Of a stretch of 64,000 nucleotides of DNA, positions 27,219-34,817 are shown in pieces. Source of the stretch: Kosakonia sp. SMBL-WEM22 (lineage in GTDB: Bacteria; Pseudomonadota; Gammaproteobacteria; Enterobacterales; Enterobacteriaceae); the NCBI RefSeq assembly GCF_014490785.1, contig NZ_CP051488.1:4836001-4900000 (forward strand). The letters are read 5' to 3'. The position numbers and the translations under genes were made by a program. Below the pieces are notes generated by a model that had not been told where the DNA came from, ran no database searches, and was given only the letters and a program-made list of their open reading frames with translations. Position 1 is the first letter of the stretch. Each line of letters opens with the position of its first letter.

Positions 27219-27995
27219 TTAACTTTCCTGCGTGCGATCGTATGCTCTGGTTAAACAATCGATAGAGGACTGGAAAATAATCTCATTATTCTCCAGTACA
27301 TGAATAGTAAAGGTGTTGTAGGCGGAAGCTTTATCAATATAGATATCTTTGTCTTCAATCAGATAGTTGAGGCCTGAATAATTTAGCTCCCCGCCACTAA
27401 TCAACCGCTCGCTAATAAATAGCTTATTCGCCACATGGTATGTCGTAATATTTTCTAAAGGATGATATTTAACTATTTTTTCAGCCTGCTTTTTAAAGTA
27501 GTCATCTTTCCTTTGATTAAAGCAAATTGAAAACAGTAAGGTATCAAACATTACCCATCGATTAGTGACGTGTGGGAAACCGGATCTTAATTGTTCAAGA
27601 TGCATCTGGATTGTTTGCCCGCTCACCGCTACGGGGTGGGCGCTCAGGAAAGGATCCGGCGGCTTCTGCGGCAAAACCGCTGCCGTAATACAGATATTCT
27701 GCGGATCATCTCCGATTGTAACCGCGACGCTTCTCTTCGCGTCCTCACCCTTAATGCTCATATGAACAGCCGTATCTATAAACACCGGCTTCTTGATATA
27801 GAAATTGAGCATAGCGGTTTGGTCGAGGCTATCTACAAGCAGCAGCTTAGCATCAAGTAGCGTCAGCATCCCTTGCACGATAATATCTTTTAGACCATTT
27901 TTAATGGCGAAGTCTTTATCAAAGTGAACACGATTGCGATCGCCGGAAAATTGCGCCCATCGCTCGATATCCTGCGCGCCATAGCGTCTCATCAT
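27219..27995 (-). CDS. MaoC-like hot-dog dehydratase
   Basis: Predicted 3-hydroxyacyl-ACP dehydratase or hydratase, 258 residues, third gene of the accessory operon. The N-terminal half carries the MaoC pattern SGDRNRVHFD (catalytic Asp19 and His24) followed by IIVQGMLTLLDA, typical of hot-dog hydratases. The C-terminal half (about 150-258) lacks a second catalytic pair and may be a degenerate second hot dog, as in double-hot-dog enzymes. The start (ATG 27995) overlaps the ketosynthase stop by four bases. Markedly AT-rich. Confidence 0.72.
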   Translation of the reverse strand: MMRRYGAQDIERWAQFSGDRNRVHFDKDFAIKNGLKDIIVQGMLTLLDAKLLLVDSLDQTAMLNFYIKKPVFIDTAVHMSIKGEDAKRSVAVTIGDDPQNICITAAVLPQKPPDPFLSAHPVAVSGQTIQMHLEQLRSGFPHVTNRWVMFDTLLFSICFNQRKDDYFKKQAEKIVKYHPLENITTYHVANKLFISERLISGGELNYSGLNYLIEDKDIYIDKASAYNTFTIHVLENNEIIFQSSIDCLTRAYDRTQES

Positions 27996-29266
27996 GCGGC
28001 GAACCTCTTCAGTACCAGGCAGCTATTTGCCCCACCAAAGCCGTAATTCACGTTTACGATATGCTCTAATTTTTGATCGAAAAGATGGTTATTAGGTACA
28101 TAGTTAAGATCGCATTTCGGGTCTGGTCGCTGAAGATTTATCGTTGCCGGGATCATCCCATCGGCAATACTTTTCAGACAGAATATGGTTTCTGCCCCGC
28201 CCGCCGCGGCAATCAGATGACCCGTATAGGATTTGGTGCTGGAAACCGGAATGGCGTACGCCCGCTCGCCAAAAACCTCTTTTAACACCAACGTTTCGTT
28301 GTAATCATTCATCGGCGTCGAGGTACCATGCGCATTGATGTAGTCGATATCCTCAACGCCAAGCCCAGCATACGCCATGGCACGCTGAATGGTGGTCACT
28401 CTACCGACGAGATCTGGCGCAGGCGCGGTGGGATTAACATAAGCATCGCTGTGGTTCGCATAGCCCACCACTTCGCCATAGATGGTCGCATTCCGCGCCA
28501 GCGCATCTTCCAGCCGCTCAAGGCAGACAGTTGCCGCGCCTTCGGAGAGTATGAACCCGCTTCTGTCGAGGCTGAAAGGACAACAGGCTCTAATAACGTT
28601 CTGCTGCTCTTTCGACAAAGCACCAAGGATGTCGACAGACCAGACGGTGAAAGGCTGCATAAGGCTCTCGCCGCCTCCGGCAATCATCATTCGCGCTTTT
28701 CCGCTTTTGATAATTTCATAGGCATCGCCTATCGCGATATTGCCCGTGGCACAGGCGGCAACCGGGCTATTCTGATAACCCCTGAGCTTCCAGTTGACGG
28801 TAATAAGTGAGGTACCGATGCTCGGCATCGAGTGAAAGCAGCTATGTGCCGATGCGGTCAGCGAGTTGGGATCGGAATAGGCGTAATAATTGATAGTCGA
28901 GCAATCAAACCCCGCCCATCCGGTGCCAAAAATAACACCGCAGTCGCATGGATCGTAATGAGAAAAGATATCTTGCTCGTTACCGAAGGCCATGGTGATA
29001 GTTTCATCAGCAGCAATGAGACCAAACTCGGCAAAACGCGGGGCATTTTTCAGAACTTTTCTCGAGAAGCGAGAATGATTAAGCGGAAAGTTTACCCGCC
29101 CAAAGAATTTCGCACCGACGCCTTTTCCCGGATCGTCACATATTTCGTAGCCTAATTTTTTATCACGTATCGCTTGCCATATTTTCTCGCTATTCTCACC
29201 TAATGAGCAGATAGCACCATATCCTGTAATAACAACGCGGTGCCCATGATTTACGGCAGCTTGCAT
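27992..29266 (-). CDS. Beta-ketoacyl-ACP synthase (KAS II/FabF-like)
   Basis: Predicted elongating ketosynthase, 424 residues, second gene of the accessory operon. The active site is complete: Cys172 in AACATGNIAIGDA, His313 in NAHGTSTPMND, Lys345 and His350 in STKSYTGHLIAAAG, and the C-terminal GFGGANSCLVLK. The Cys-His-His set means it should both load acyl-ACP and condense malonyl-ACP. It differs clearly from housekeeping FabF (no fabG/acpP/fabF context, N-terminal half divergent). Follows the ACP gene by one base and overlaps the dehydratase. Confidence 0.88.
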   Translation of the reverse strand: MQAAVNHGHRVVITGYGAICSLGENSEKIWQAIRDKKLGYEICDDPGKGVGAKFFGRVNFPLNHSRFSRKVLKNAPRFAEFGLIAADETITMAFGNEQDIFSHYDPCDCGVIFGTGWAGFDCSTINYYAYSDPNSLTASAHSCFHSMPSIGTSLITVNWKLRGYQNSPVAACATGNIAIGDAYEIIKSGKARMMIAGGGESLMQPFTVWSVDILGALSKEQQNVIRACCPFSLDRSGFILSEGAATVCLERLEDALARNATIYGEVVGYANHSDAYVNPTAPAPDLVGRVTTIQRAMAYAGLGVEDIDYINAHGTSTPMNDYNETLVLKEVFGERAYAIPVSSTKSYTGHLIAAAGGAETIFCLKSIADGMIPATINLQRPDPKCDLNYVPNNHLFDQKLEHIVNVNYGFGGANSCLVLKRFAA

Positions 29267-29267
29267 C

Positions 29268-29518
29268 TTATTCCTCTCGAAAATATTTCTTTTGCAAATA
29301 GCTAATTAAATCACCGTAGGTTGCGGGCTGTGATTCAGCTAATGCATTCAAATCTATATCAATGCCGAGCACCGTTTTCGCTTCGACTTTAATAGTCACA
29401 AAGTCAAGGCTAACCAATTCCAGCGCTTCGATGGGGTAGTGTGATTAAGCTCTGCGATATCATAATCTGTTAGCTTATTAATTAACGACCGCAGAAAACG
29501 ATCGAGTTTTTCGCTCAT
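29268..29518 (-). pseudogene. Acyl carrier protein gene with a -1 frameshift
   Basis: First gene of the accessory operon. Frame one begins MSEKLDRFLRSLINKLTDYD and stops after 40 codons (29396). Another frame continues without break as IEALELVSLDFVTIKVEAKT and ends at 29268, one base before the ketosynthase start. Joined at the ACCCCA run (29432-29437) they give an 83-residue ACP with the phosphopantetheine Ser in VSLDFV (codon 29409-29411). So one base is missing here, or the run causes a -1 slip. The short frame alone lacks the Ser. RBS AAGGAT fits ATG 29518; ATG 29524 is possible. Sequencing error in the C run is a real alternative. Confidence 0.75.
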
Positions 29519-29530
29519 ATCCATATCCTT

Positions 29531-29544
29531 ATAAACATGTTTAT
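29531..29544. promoter_or_regulatory. Perfect 14-bp palindrome upstream of the accessory operon
   Basis: ATAAACATGTTTAT is its own reverse complement and lies 13 bases before the ACP start, next to the RBS. It could be an operator for a regulator encoded elsewhere; no regulator gene is in the operon. Confidence 0.45.
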
Positions 29545-29604
29545 GACAATAAATATAGATAACTAATATACAGCAGAGGCTGTGACACAAATTAAACTAC
29601 AAGC

Positions 29605-29620
29605 GACATTTGATAATGTC
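29605..29620. promoter_or_regulatory. 16-bp inverted repeat in the accessory operon promoter region
   Basis: GACATT-TGAT-AATGTC is a perfect inverted repeat about 90 bases upstream of the ACP start, overlapping a TTGACA hexamer read leftward (-35-like). It is a second candidate operator. Confidence 0.45.
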
Positions 29621-29760
29621 AAAGACTATAAGCGAGATAACTCTTTATTTAATAAGAGCGAGGAGAGAGTCACAATTAATAGCAGAAAGAAATAACCATG
29701 CAATAAGCATGCTTCAATAAAAAACAAAATTCCGAATAATATTTGCGAGAATAGAAACAG

Positions 29761-29789
29761 AAGCTTCCTGATGATTATTCAGAAAGCTT
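29761..29789 (-). terminator. Possible rep terminator hairpin
   Basis: AGCTTTCTGA and TCAGGAAGCT pair with one G-T, around an eight-base loop, 10 bases after the rep stop; a T/C-rich stretch follows leftward. The rest of the 280-base gap to the ACP gene is AT-rich and holds the palindromes listed. Confidence 0.5.
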
Positions 29790-29798
29790 ATGTTTATT

Positions 29799-31820
29799 TT
29801 ATTGGCCCTTCGCTTTTGCCAGCATGGCACGAATATTTGCGACGTTAGCCTGGCCTTTGTGCATTCGCTCTTCAGCGCTGATGACTTTACGCTCCTGCTC
29901 CCAAATAAGATCGTCCTGCGGCAGTTCCAGCAGGAATCGGCTTGGCTCCGGGCGCACCAGCTCGCCATACTGGCGACGCTCTTTACACAGAGTAAAGATG
30001 AGCTCTTTTTGTGCGCGGGTAATGCCGACATAAGCCAGACGTCGCTCTTCGTCAACGTTGTCCTCATCAATGCTGCTCTGGTGCGGCAATAGCCCCTCCT
30101 CCATGCCGACTAAAAAGACATAAGGAAATTCGAGGCCTTTCGAAGCGTGTAGGGTCATTAACTGCACCTGATCCGATTCATCATCGCTTTCGCCGCGCTC
30201 CATCATGTCGCGCAGGGTGAAGCGCGTGACCACTTCGGCCAGCGTCATCGCTTCATCCAGCTCGTTACCTTCGAGCATCTCGGTCATCCAGCCAAACAGC
30301 GTATTGACGTTTTTCATCCGCATTTCAGCGGCTTTCGGGCTGGGCGAGGTTTCAAACAGCCAGGATTCGTAATCAATGCCGTGGATCAAATCGCGCACCG
30401 CAGCGATCGGCTCGCGCTCCGCCAGGCGCTGGATCTCGCCGAGCCATTGGGTAAAGCGCGTTAATGCCTCATAACCGCGCCCGGTGAGCGTCTGGTTAAG
30501 ACCGACATCAAAGCTAGCGGCAAACAAACTCTTGTTGCGCACCATTGCCCACTCGCCCAGTTTTTGCAGCGTCGCGGAGCCAATCTCGCGCTTTGGCGTA
30601 TTGACGATGCGCAGAAAAGCGCTGTCATCATCGCTGTTGGTGAGCACGCGCAGGTAAGCGAGCAGATCCTTAATTTCCGGTCGCGAGAAGAACGAGGTGC
30701 CGCCGGAAATTTTGTAAGGAATACGGTTCTGCATCAGGAATTTTTCAAACACGCGCGACTGATGGTTACCGCGGTAGAGGATCGCATAATCTTTATATTG
30801 CGTTTTATTGATGAAGTGATGGGCGATCAGCTCACCGGTGACACGCTCCGCCTCATGCTCTTCATGGTTGGCGCTGAGCACTTTCAACTCAGTACCGTAG
30901 CCCAGCTCCGAAAAGAGCCGCTTTTCAAAGACGTGCGGGTTATTGGCAATCAGGATGTTGGCCGCTTTCAGAATGCGCCCGGAAGAGCGGTAGTTCTGCT
31001 CCAGCTTCACGACCTGCAGTGCAGGAAAATCCTGGCTTAACAGGACAAGGTTTTGCGGACGCGCGCCGCGCCAGGAGTAGATCGACTGATCGTCATCGCC
31101 TACTACCGTAAACCGCGCGCGCTGGCCAACCAGCAGTTTTACCAGCTCATACTGGCTGGTGTTGGTGTCCTGATACTCATCCACCAGCAGGTAGCGGATC
31201 TTATTCTGCCAGCGCTCGCGCACCTCTTCATTGCGCTGTAGCAGCAGTGTCGGGAGCAGAATCAGGTCGTCAAAGTCGAGAACGTTACACGCCTTCATAT
31301 GCGCGTCGTAGAGACCATAGCAGTGCGCGAAAATGCGATCCCGTTCGCCCGCCGCTTGCGCGGCAGCCTGTTGCGGCGTCAGCAGATCGTTTTTCCAGTT
31401 GGAGATCGTTGAGATCAGTTGTTGCAACACGACCTTGTCGTCATCGATCACCCCTTCGGTAAGATCTTTGAGCAGCGCCACCTGATCGGTATCGTCAAAC
31501 AGGGAGAAGTTGGCTTTCATACCCAGTGCGGCATATTCGCGCTTGATGATGGTCAGCCCCAGCGTATGAAAGGTGGAGATCATCAGACCGCGCGCCTCTT
31601 TGCGCCCCAACGTCTGTGCTACGCGCTCTTTCATTTCGCGCGCCGCTTTGTTGGTAAAGGTGACGGCAGCAATATGCTTCGCCTGATAGCCGCAGCCGCG
31701 GATCAGGTGGGCGATCTTATTGGTGATCACGCGTGTTTTACCGGATCCCGCGCCCGCAAGCACCAGGCAAGGTCCGGTGACAAATTCGACGGCTTGTTGT
31801 TGTCCGGGGTTTAAACGCAT
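29799..31820 (-). CDS. rep: ATP-dependent DNA helicase Rep
   Basis: 3'-5' SF1A helicase that travels with the replisome through DnaB and clears protein roadblocks. The 673 residues equal E. coli Rep: motif I GAGSGKT (about 22-28), motif II DEYQDTN, VVGDDDQSIYSWRGA (motif III), and TLHASKGLEFPYVFLVG (motif V/VI region). In E. coli it abuts gppA; here the accessory operon lies between. Diverges from ppiC. Confidence 0.98.
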   Translation of the reverse strand: MRLNPGQQQAVEFVTGPCLVLAGAGSGKTRVITNKIAHLIRGCGYQAKHIAAVTFTNKAAREMKERVAQTLGRKEARGLMISTFHTLGLTIIKREYAALGMKANFSLFDDTDQVALLKDLTEGVIDDDKVVLQQLISTISNWKNDLLTPQQAAAQAAGERDRIFAHCYGLYDAHMKACNVLDFDDLILLPTLLLQRNEEVRERWQNKIRYLLVDEYQDTNTSQYELVKLLVGQRARFTVVGDDDQSIYSWRGARPQNLVLLSQDFPALQVVKLEQNYRSSGRILKAANILIANNPHVFEKRLFSELGYGTELKVLSANHEEHEAERVTGELIAHHFINKTQYKDYAILYRGNHQSRVFEKFLMQNRIPYKISGGTSFFSRPEIKDLLAYLRVLTNSDDDSAFLRIVNTPKREIGSATLQKLGEWAMVRNKSLFAASFDVGLNQTLTGRGYEALTRFTQWLGEIQRLAEREPIAAVRDLIHGIDYESWLFETSPSPKAAEMRMKNVNTLFGWMTEMLEGNELDEAMTLAEVVTRFTLRDMMERGESDDESDQVQLMTLHASKGLEFPYVFLVGMEEGLLPHQSSIDEDNVDEERRLAYVGITRAQKELIFTLCKERRQYGELVRPEPSRFLLELPQDDLIWEQERKVISAEERMHKGQANVANIRAMLAKAKGQ

Positions 31821-31965
31821 AAAGAAACATCACTCAATGAAAGTCAGGGAAAATACACCGATTCGGCAAGGCGACGACGGGCCGACAAAGAGGCAGGTTG
31901 AAGGCCGAAGTGTATAAAGGCGTGGTAGTATAGCCAGCCTCAATAACCTCACTCAAGGCACGATC

Positions 31966-32247
31966 ATGGCAAAAACCGCAGCAGCACTGCATATCCTTGT
32001 TAAAGAAGAGAAACTGGCGTTGGACCTGCTGGAGCAGATCAAAAACGGCGGCGATTTCGAGAAGCTGGCGAAAAAGCACTCTATCTGCCCGTCAGGCAAA
32101 AAGGGTGGCCATTTAGGTGAATTCCGTCAGGGACAGATGGTACCGGCGTTCGATAAAGTAGTCTTCTCCTGCCCGGTGCTGGAGCCAACCGGCCCGCTGC
32201 ACACCCAGTTCGGTTACCACATTATCAAAGTGCTGTACCGCAACTAA
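31966..32247 (+). CDS. ppiC: Peptidyl-prolyl cis-trans isomerase C (parvulin)
   Basis: Small cytoplasmic parvulin that speeds proline isomerisation. The 93 residues equal E. coli PpiC, with family motifs LHILVKEEK, FEKLAKKHSICPSG, GGHLGEFRQGQMVPAFD and TQFGYHIIKVL. Single gene between divergent rep and convergent ilvC. Confidence 0.97.
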   Translation: MAKTAAALHILVKEEKLALDLLEQIKNGGDFEKLAKKHSICPSGKKGGHLGEFRQGQMVPAFDKVVFSCPVLEPTGPLHTQFGYHIIKVLYRN

Positions 32248-32251
32248 TAAA

Positions 32252-32278
32252 AAAGCCCGGTAGCATTTACCGGGCTTC
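32252..32278. terminator. Bidirectional terminator between ppiC and ilvC
   Basis: Stem AAGCCCGGTA/TACCGGGCTT with a five-base loop, A-rich on the left and T-containing on the right. It can serve both convergent genes. Confidence 0.88.
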
Positions 32279-32297
32279 TATTATTACTTTGCGAAAA

Positions 32298-33773
32298 TTA
32301 GCCCGCGACGGCGATACGTTTCATATCTTTCATATATCCACGCAATTTGTGACCCACTTTCTCAATCTCATGGCTGCGAATCGCTTCGTTCACATCGCGC
32401 AGCTGCGCGTTGTCTACCGCACCTTCTGCAATCGCTTTGCCCAGATCGCCGGTCTGCAGCATGGTCATAAACTCTTTCAGCAGCGGCACACAGGCGTATG
32501 AGAAGAGATAGTTGCCGTACTCGGCGGTATCGGAGATCACCACGTTCATTTCGTACAGACGCTTACGCGCGATGGTATTGGCGATCAGCGGCAGCTCGTG
32601 CAGAGACTCATAGTAAGCCGACTCTTCGATGATGCCGGAAGCGACCATGGTTTCGAATGCCAGCTCAACGCCCGCTTTCACCATCGCGATCATCAGTACG
32701 CCTTTATCGAAGTACTCCTGCTCGCTGATTTTGCCTTCGTACTGCGGCGCAGTCTCAAAGGCGGTTTTGCCGGTCTCTTCACGCCAGGTGAGAAGTTTCT
32801 TATCGTCGTTCGCCCAGTCAGCCATCATACCGGAGGAGAATTCGCCGGAGATGATGTCATCCATGTGCTTCTGGAACAGCGGCGCCATAATGCCTTTCAA
32901 CTGCTCGGAGAGTGCGTAAGCACGCAGTTTCGCCGGGTTGGAGAGGCGATCCATCATCAGCGTGATACCGCCCTGCTTCAGCGCTTCGGTGATGGTCTCC
33001 CAGCCGAACTGAATCAGTTTTTCCGCATAGGCCGGATCGGTACCTTCCGCCACCAGCTTGTCAAAGCAGAGCAGCGAACCCGCCTGCAGCATGCCGCAGA
33101 GGATAGTTTGCTCGCCCATCAGGTCAGATTTCACTTCGGCAACGAAGGAGGATTCCAGCACACCAGCGCGATGACCGCCGGTCGCTGCCGCCCAGGCTTT
33201 GGCAATCGCCATCCCTTCGCCTTTCGGATCGTTTTCCGGGTGAACCGCGATCAGCGTCGGCACGCCGAAACCACGCTTATACTCTTCGCGCACTTCGGTC
33301 CCCGGACACTTCGGTGCAACCATTACTACAGTGATATCTTTACGGATCTGCTCGCCCACTTCCACGATGTTGAAACCGTGAGAGTAACCGAGCGCTGCGC
33401 CATCTTTCATCAGCGGCTGAACGGTACGTACAACGTCAGAGTGCTGTTTGTCCGGCGTCAGGTTAACAACCAGGTCCGCCTGCGGGATCAGCTCTTCGTA
33501 AGTGCCTACTTTAAAACCATTTTCAGTCGCTTTACGCCAGGAGGCACGCTTCTCGGCGATCGCTTCCGCACGCAGGGCGTAAGCGATATCCAGACCGGAG
33601 TCACGCATGTTCAGACCCTGGTTGAGGCCCTGTGCGCCACAGCCGACGATGACCACTTTTTTACCCTGAAGGTAGCTTGCGCCATCAGCAAATTCTTCAC
33701 GCGACATAAAGCGACATTTGCCCAGCTGCGCCAGCTGCTGGCGCAGGTTCAGTGTATTAAAGTAGTTAGCCAT
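32298..33773 (-). CDS. ilvC: Ketol-acid reductoisomerase (class II)
   Basis: NADPH- and Mg2+-dependent second step of valine/isoleucine synthesis. The start MANYFNTLNLRQQLAQLGK gives 491 residues, the class II length with the duplicated C-terminal knotted domain. Cofactor motif VVIVGCGAQGLNQG (about 36-49); metal ligands follow in the first knotted domain (LMGEQTILCG). An in-frame ATG 66 bases upstream is rejected. Controlled by the divergent regulator IlvY with acetolactate or acetohydroxybutyrate as inducer. Confidence 0.99.
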   Translation of the reverse strand: MANYFNTLNLRQQLAQLGKCRFMSREEFADGASYLQGKKVVIVGCGAQGLNQGLNMRDSGLDIAYALRAEAIAEKRASWRKATENGFKVGTYEELIPQADLVVNLTPDKQHSDVVRTVQPLMKDGAALGYSHGFNIVEVGEQIRKDITVVMVAPKCPGTEVREEYKRGFGVPTLIAVHPENDPKGEGMAIAKAWAAATGGHRAGVLESSFVAEVKSDLMGEQTILCGMLQAGSLLCFDKLVAEGTDPAYAEKLIQFGWETITEALKQGGITLMMDRLSNPAKLRAYALSEQLKGIMAPLFQKHMDDIISGEFSSGMMADWANDDKKLLTWREETGKTAFETAPQYEGKISEQEYFDKGVLMIAMVKAGVELAFETMVASGIIEESAYYESLHELPLIANTIARKRLYEMNVVISDTAEYGNYLFSYACVPLLKEFMTMLQTGDLGKAIAEGAVDNAQLRDVNEAIRSHEIEKVGHKLRGYMKDMKRIAVAG

Positions 33774-33886
33774 GGTGTACTCCGTAGATGTTGTGTCGTG
33801 CTTATTGTTCGATTCGCTGTTGCGCGAGGTTGAACCCACTATATGTCAGGAAATGCGTTGCTTAAATTGATATATTAACAATGTGA

Positions 33887-33905
33887 CATTGCAATTTTTG
33901 CAATG
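33887..33905. promoter_or_regulatory. IlvY operator in the ilvC-ilvY intergenic region
   Basis: CATTGCAA-TTT-TTGCAATG is a perfect inverted repeat 21 bases before the ilvY start, where E. coli has its first IlvY operator. A weaker second repeat (TTGCTTAA...ATTAACAA, about 33858-33881) fits the ilvC-side operator. Binding is inferred. Confidence 0.75.
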
Positions 33906-33926
33906 TAATTTTGTGGAGCGGGTCTC

Positions 33927-34817
33927 ATGGATTTACGCGATCTGAAAATGTTTCTGCACCTGGCGGAGAGCCGCCATTTTGGCCGCAGCGCGCGCGCCAT
34001 GCATGTCAGCCCCTCAACGCTTTCGCGCCAGATTCAGCGGCTGGAAGAGGATCTCGGCCAACCGCTCTTTGTGCGCGATAACCGCACGGTCACGCTGACC
34101 GAAGCGGGCGACGAGCTGCGGGTTTTTGCCCAGCAGACGCTGTTGCAGTATCAGCAGTTGCGACACACTCTCGATCAGCAAGGCCCATCACTCTCCGGTG
34201 AACTGCATCTCTTTTGCTCGGTGACCGCGGCGTACAGCCATTTGCCGCCGATTCTTGATCGCTTTCGTGCAGAGCATCCGTCGGTGGAGATCAAACTCTC
34301 TACCGGCGATGCCGCCGATGCGATGGAAAAAGTGGTGACCGGTGAAGCGGATCTGGCAATTGCCGGCAAACCGGAGACGTTGCCAGGTGCCGTGGCCTTT
34401 TCGATGCTGGAGAATCTTGCGGTCGTGTTGATTGCCCCGGCGCTGCCCTGCCCGGTACGTAACCAGGTCTCCCAGCCCGATCCGGACTGGTCGACGGTGC
34501 CGTTTATTCTGCCGGATCAGGGGCCGGTGCGTCGCCGCATTGAGCTCTGGTTCCGCCACCATAAAATCAGCAACCCATCGATTTATGCCACCGTTGGCGG
34601 TCACGAAGCGATGGTCTCCATGGTCGCACTCGGCTGCGGCGTAGCGTTAATCCCGGAAGTGGTGCTGGAGAACAGCCCTGAACCGGTGCGCAACCGCGTG
34701 ATGATCCTTGAGCGTAGCGATGAAAAAACGCCGTTCGAGCTTGGCGTCTGCGCACAAAAAAAGCGGCTGCATGAGCCGCTTATTAACGCGTTCTGGCAGA
34801 TCCTGCCGGGCCATTAA
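33927..34817 (+). CDS. ilvY: LysR-type regulator of ilvC
   Basis: Activates ilvC when acetolactate or acetohydroxybutyrate binds, and represses itself. The 296 residues have the LysR helix-turn-helix near the N-terminus (MFLHLAESRHFGRSARAMHV, STLSRQIQRLEEDLG) and an effector domain after about 90. Divergent from ilvC, convergent with ilvA, whose 3' end it overlaps by four bases. Confidence 0.98.
   Translation: MDLRDLKMFLHLAESRHFGRSARAMHVSPSTLSRQIQRLEEDLGQPLFVRDNRTVTLTEAGDELRVFAQQTLLQYQQLRHTLDQQGPSLSGELHLFCSVTAAYSHLPPILDRFRAEHPSVEIKLSTGDAADAMEKVVTGEADLAIAGKPETLPGAVAFSMLENLAVVLIAPALPCPVRNQVSQPDPDWSTVPFILPDQGPVRRRIELWFRHHKISNPSIYATVGGHEAMVSMVALGCGVALIPEVVLENSPEPVRNRVMILERSDEKTPFELGVCAQKKRLHEPLINAFWQILPGH

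Noticed and set aside
24592..29518. Accessory operon as a prophage or integrative element
   Set aside because: No integrase, transposase, tRNA target duplication or attachment repeats at the ends; it looks like a simple gene-cluster insertion.
32598..33833. 411-codon open frame opposite ilvC
   Set aside because: Antisense to a highly conserved gene; such frames arise in GC-rich enteric genes. No RBS, no family resemblance.
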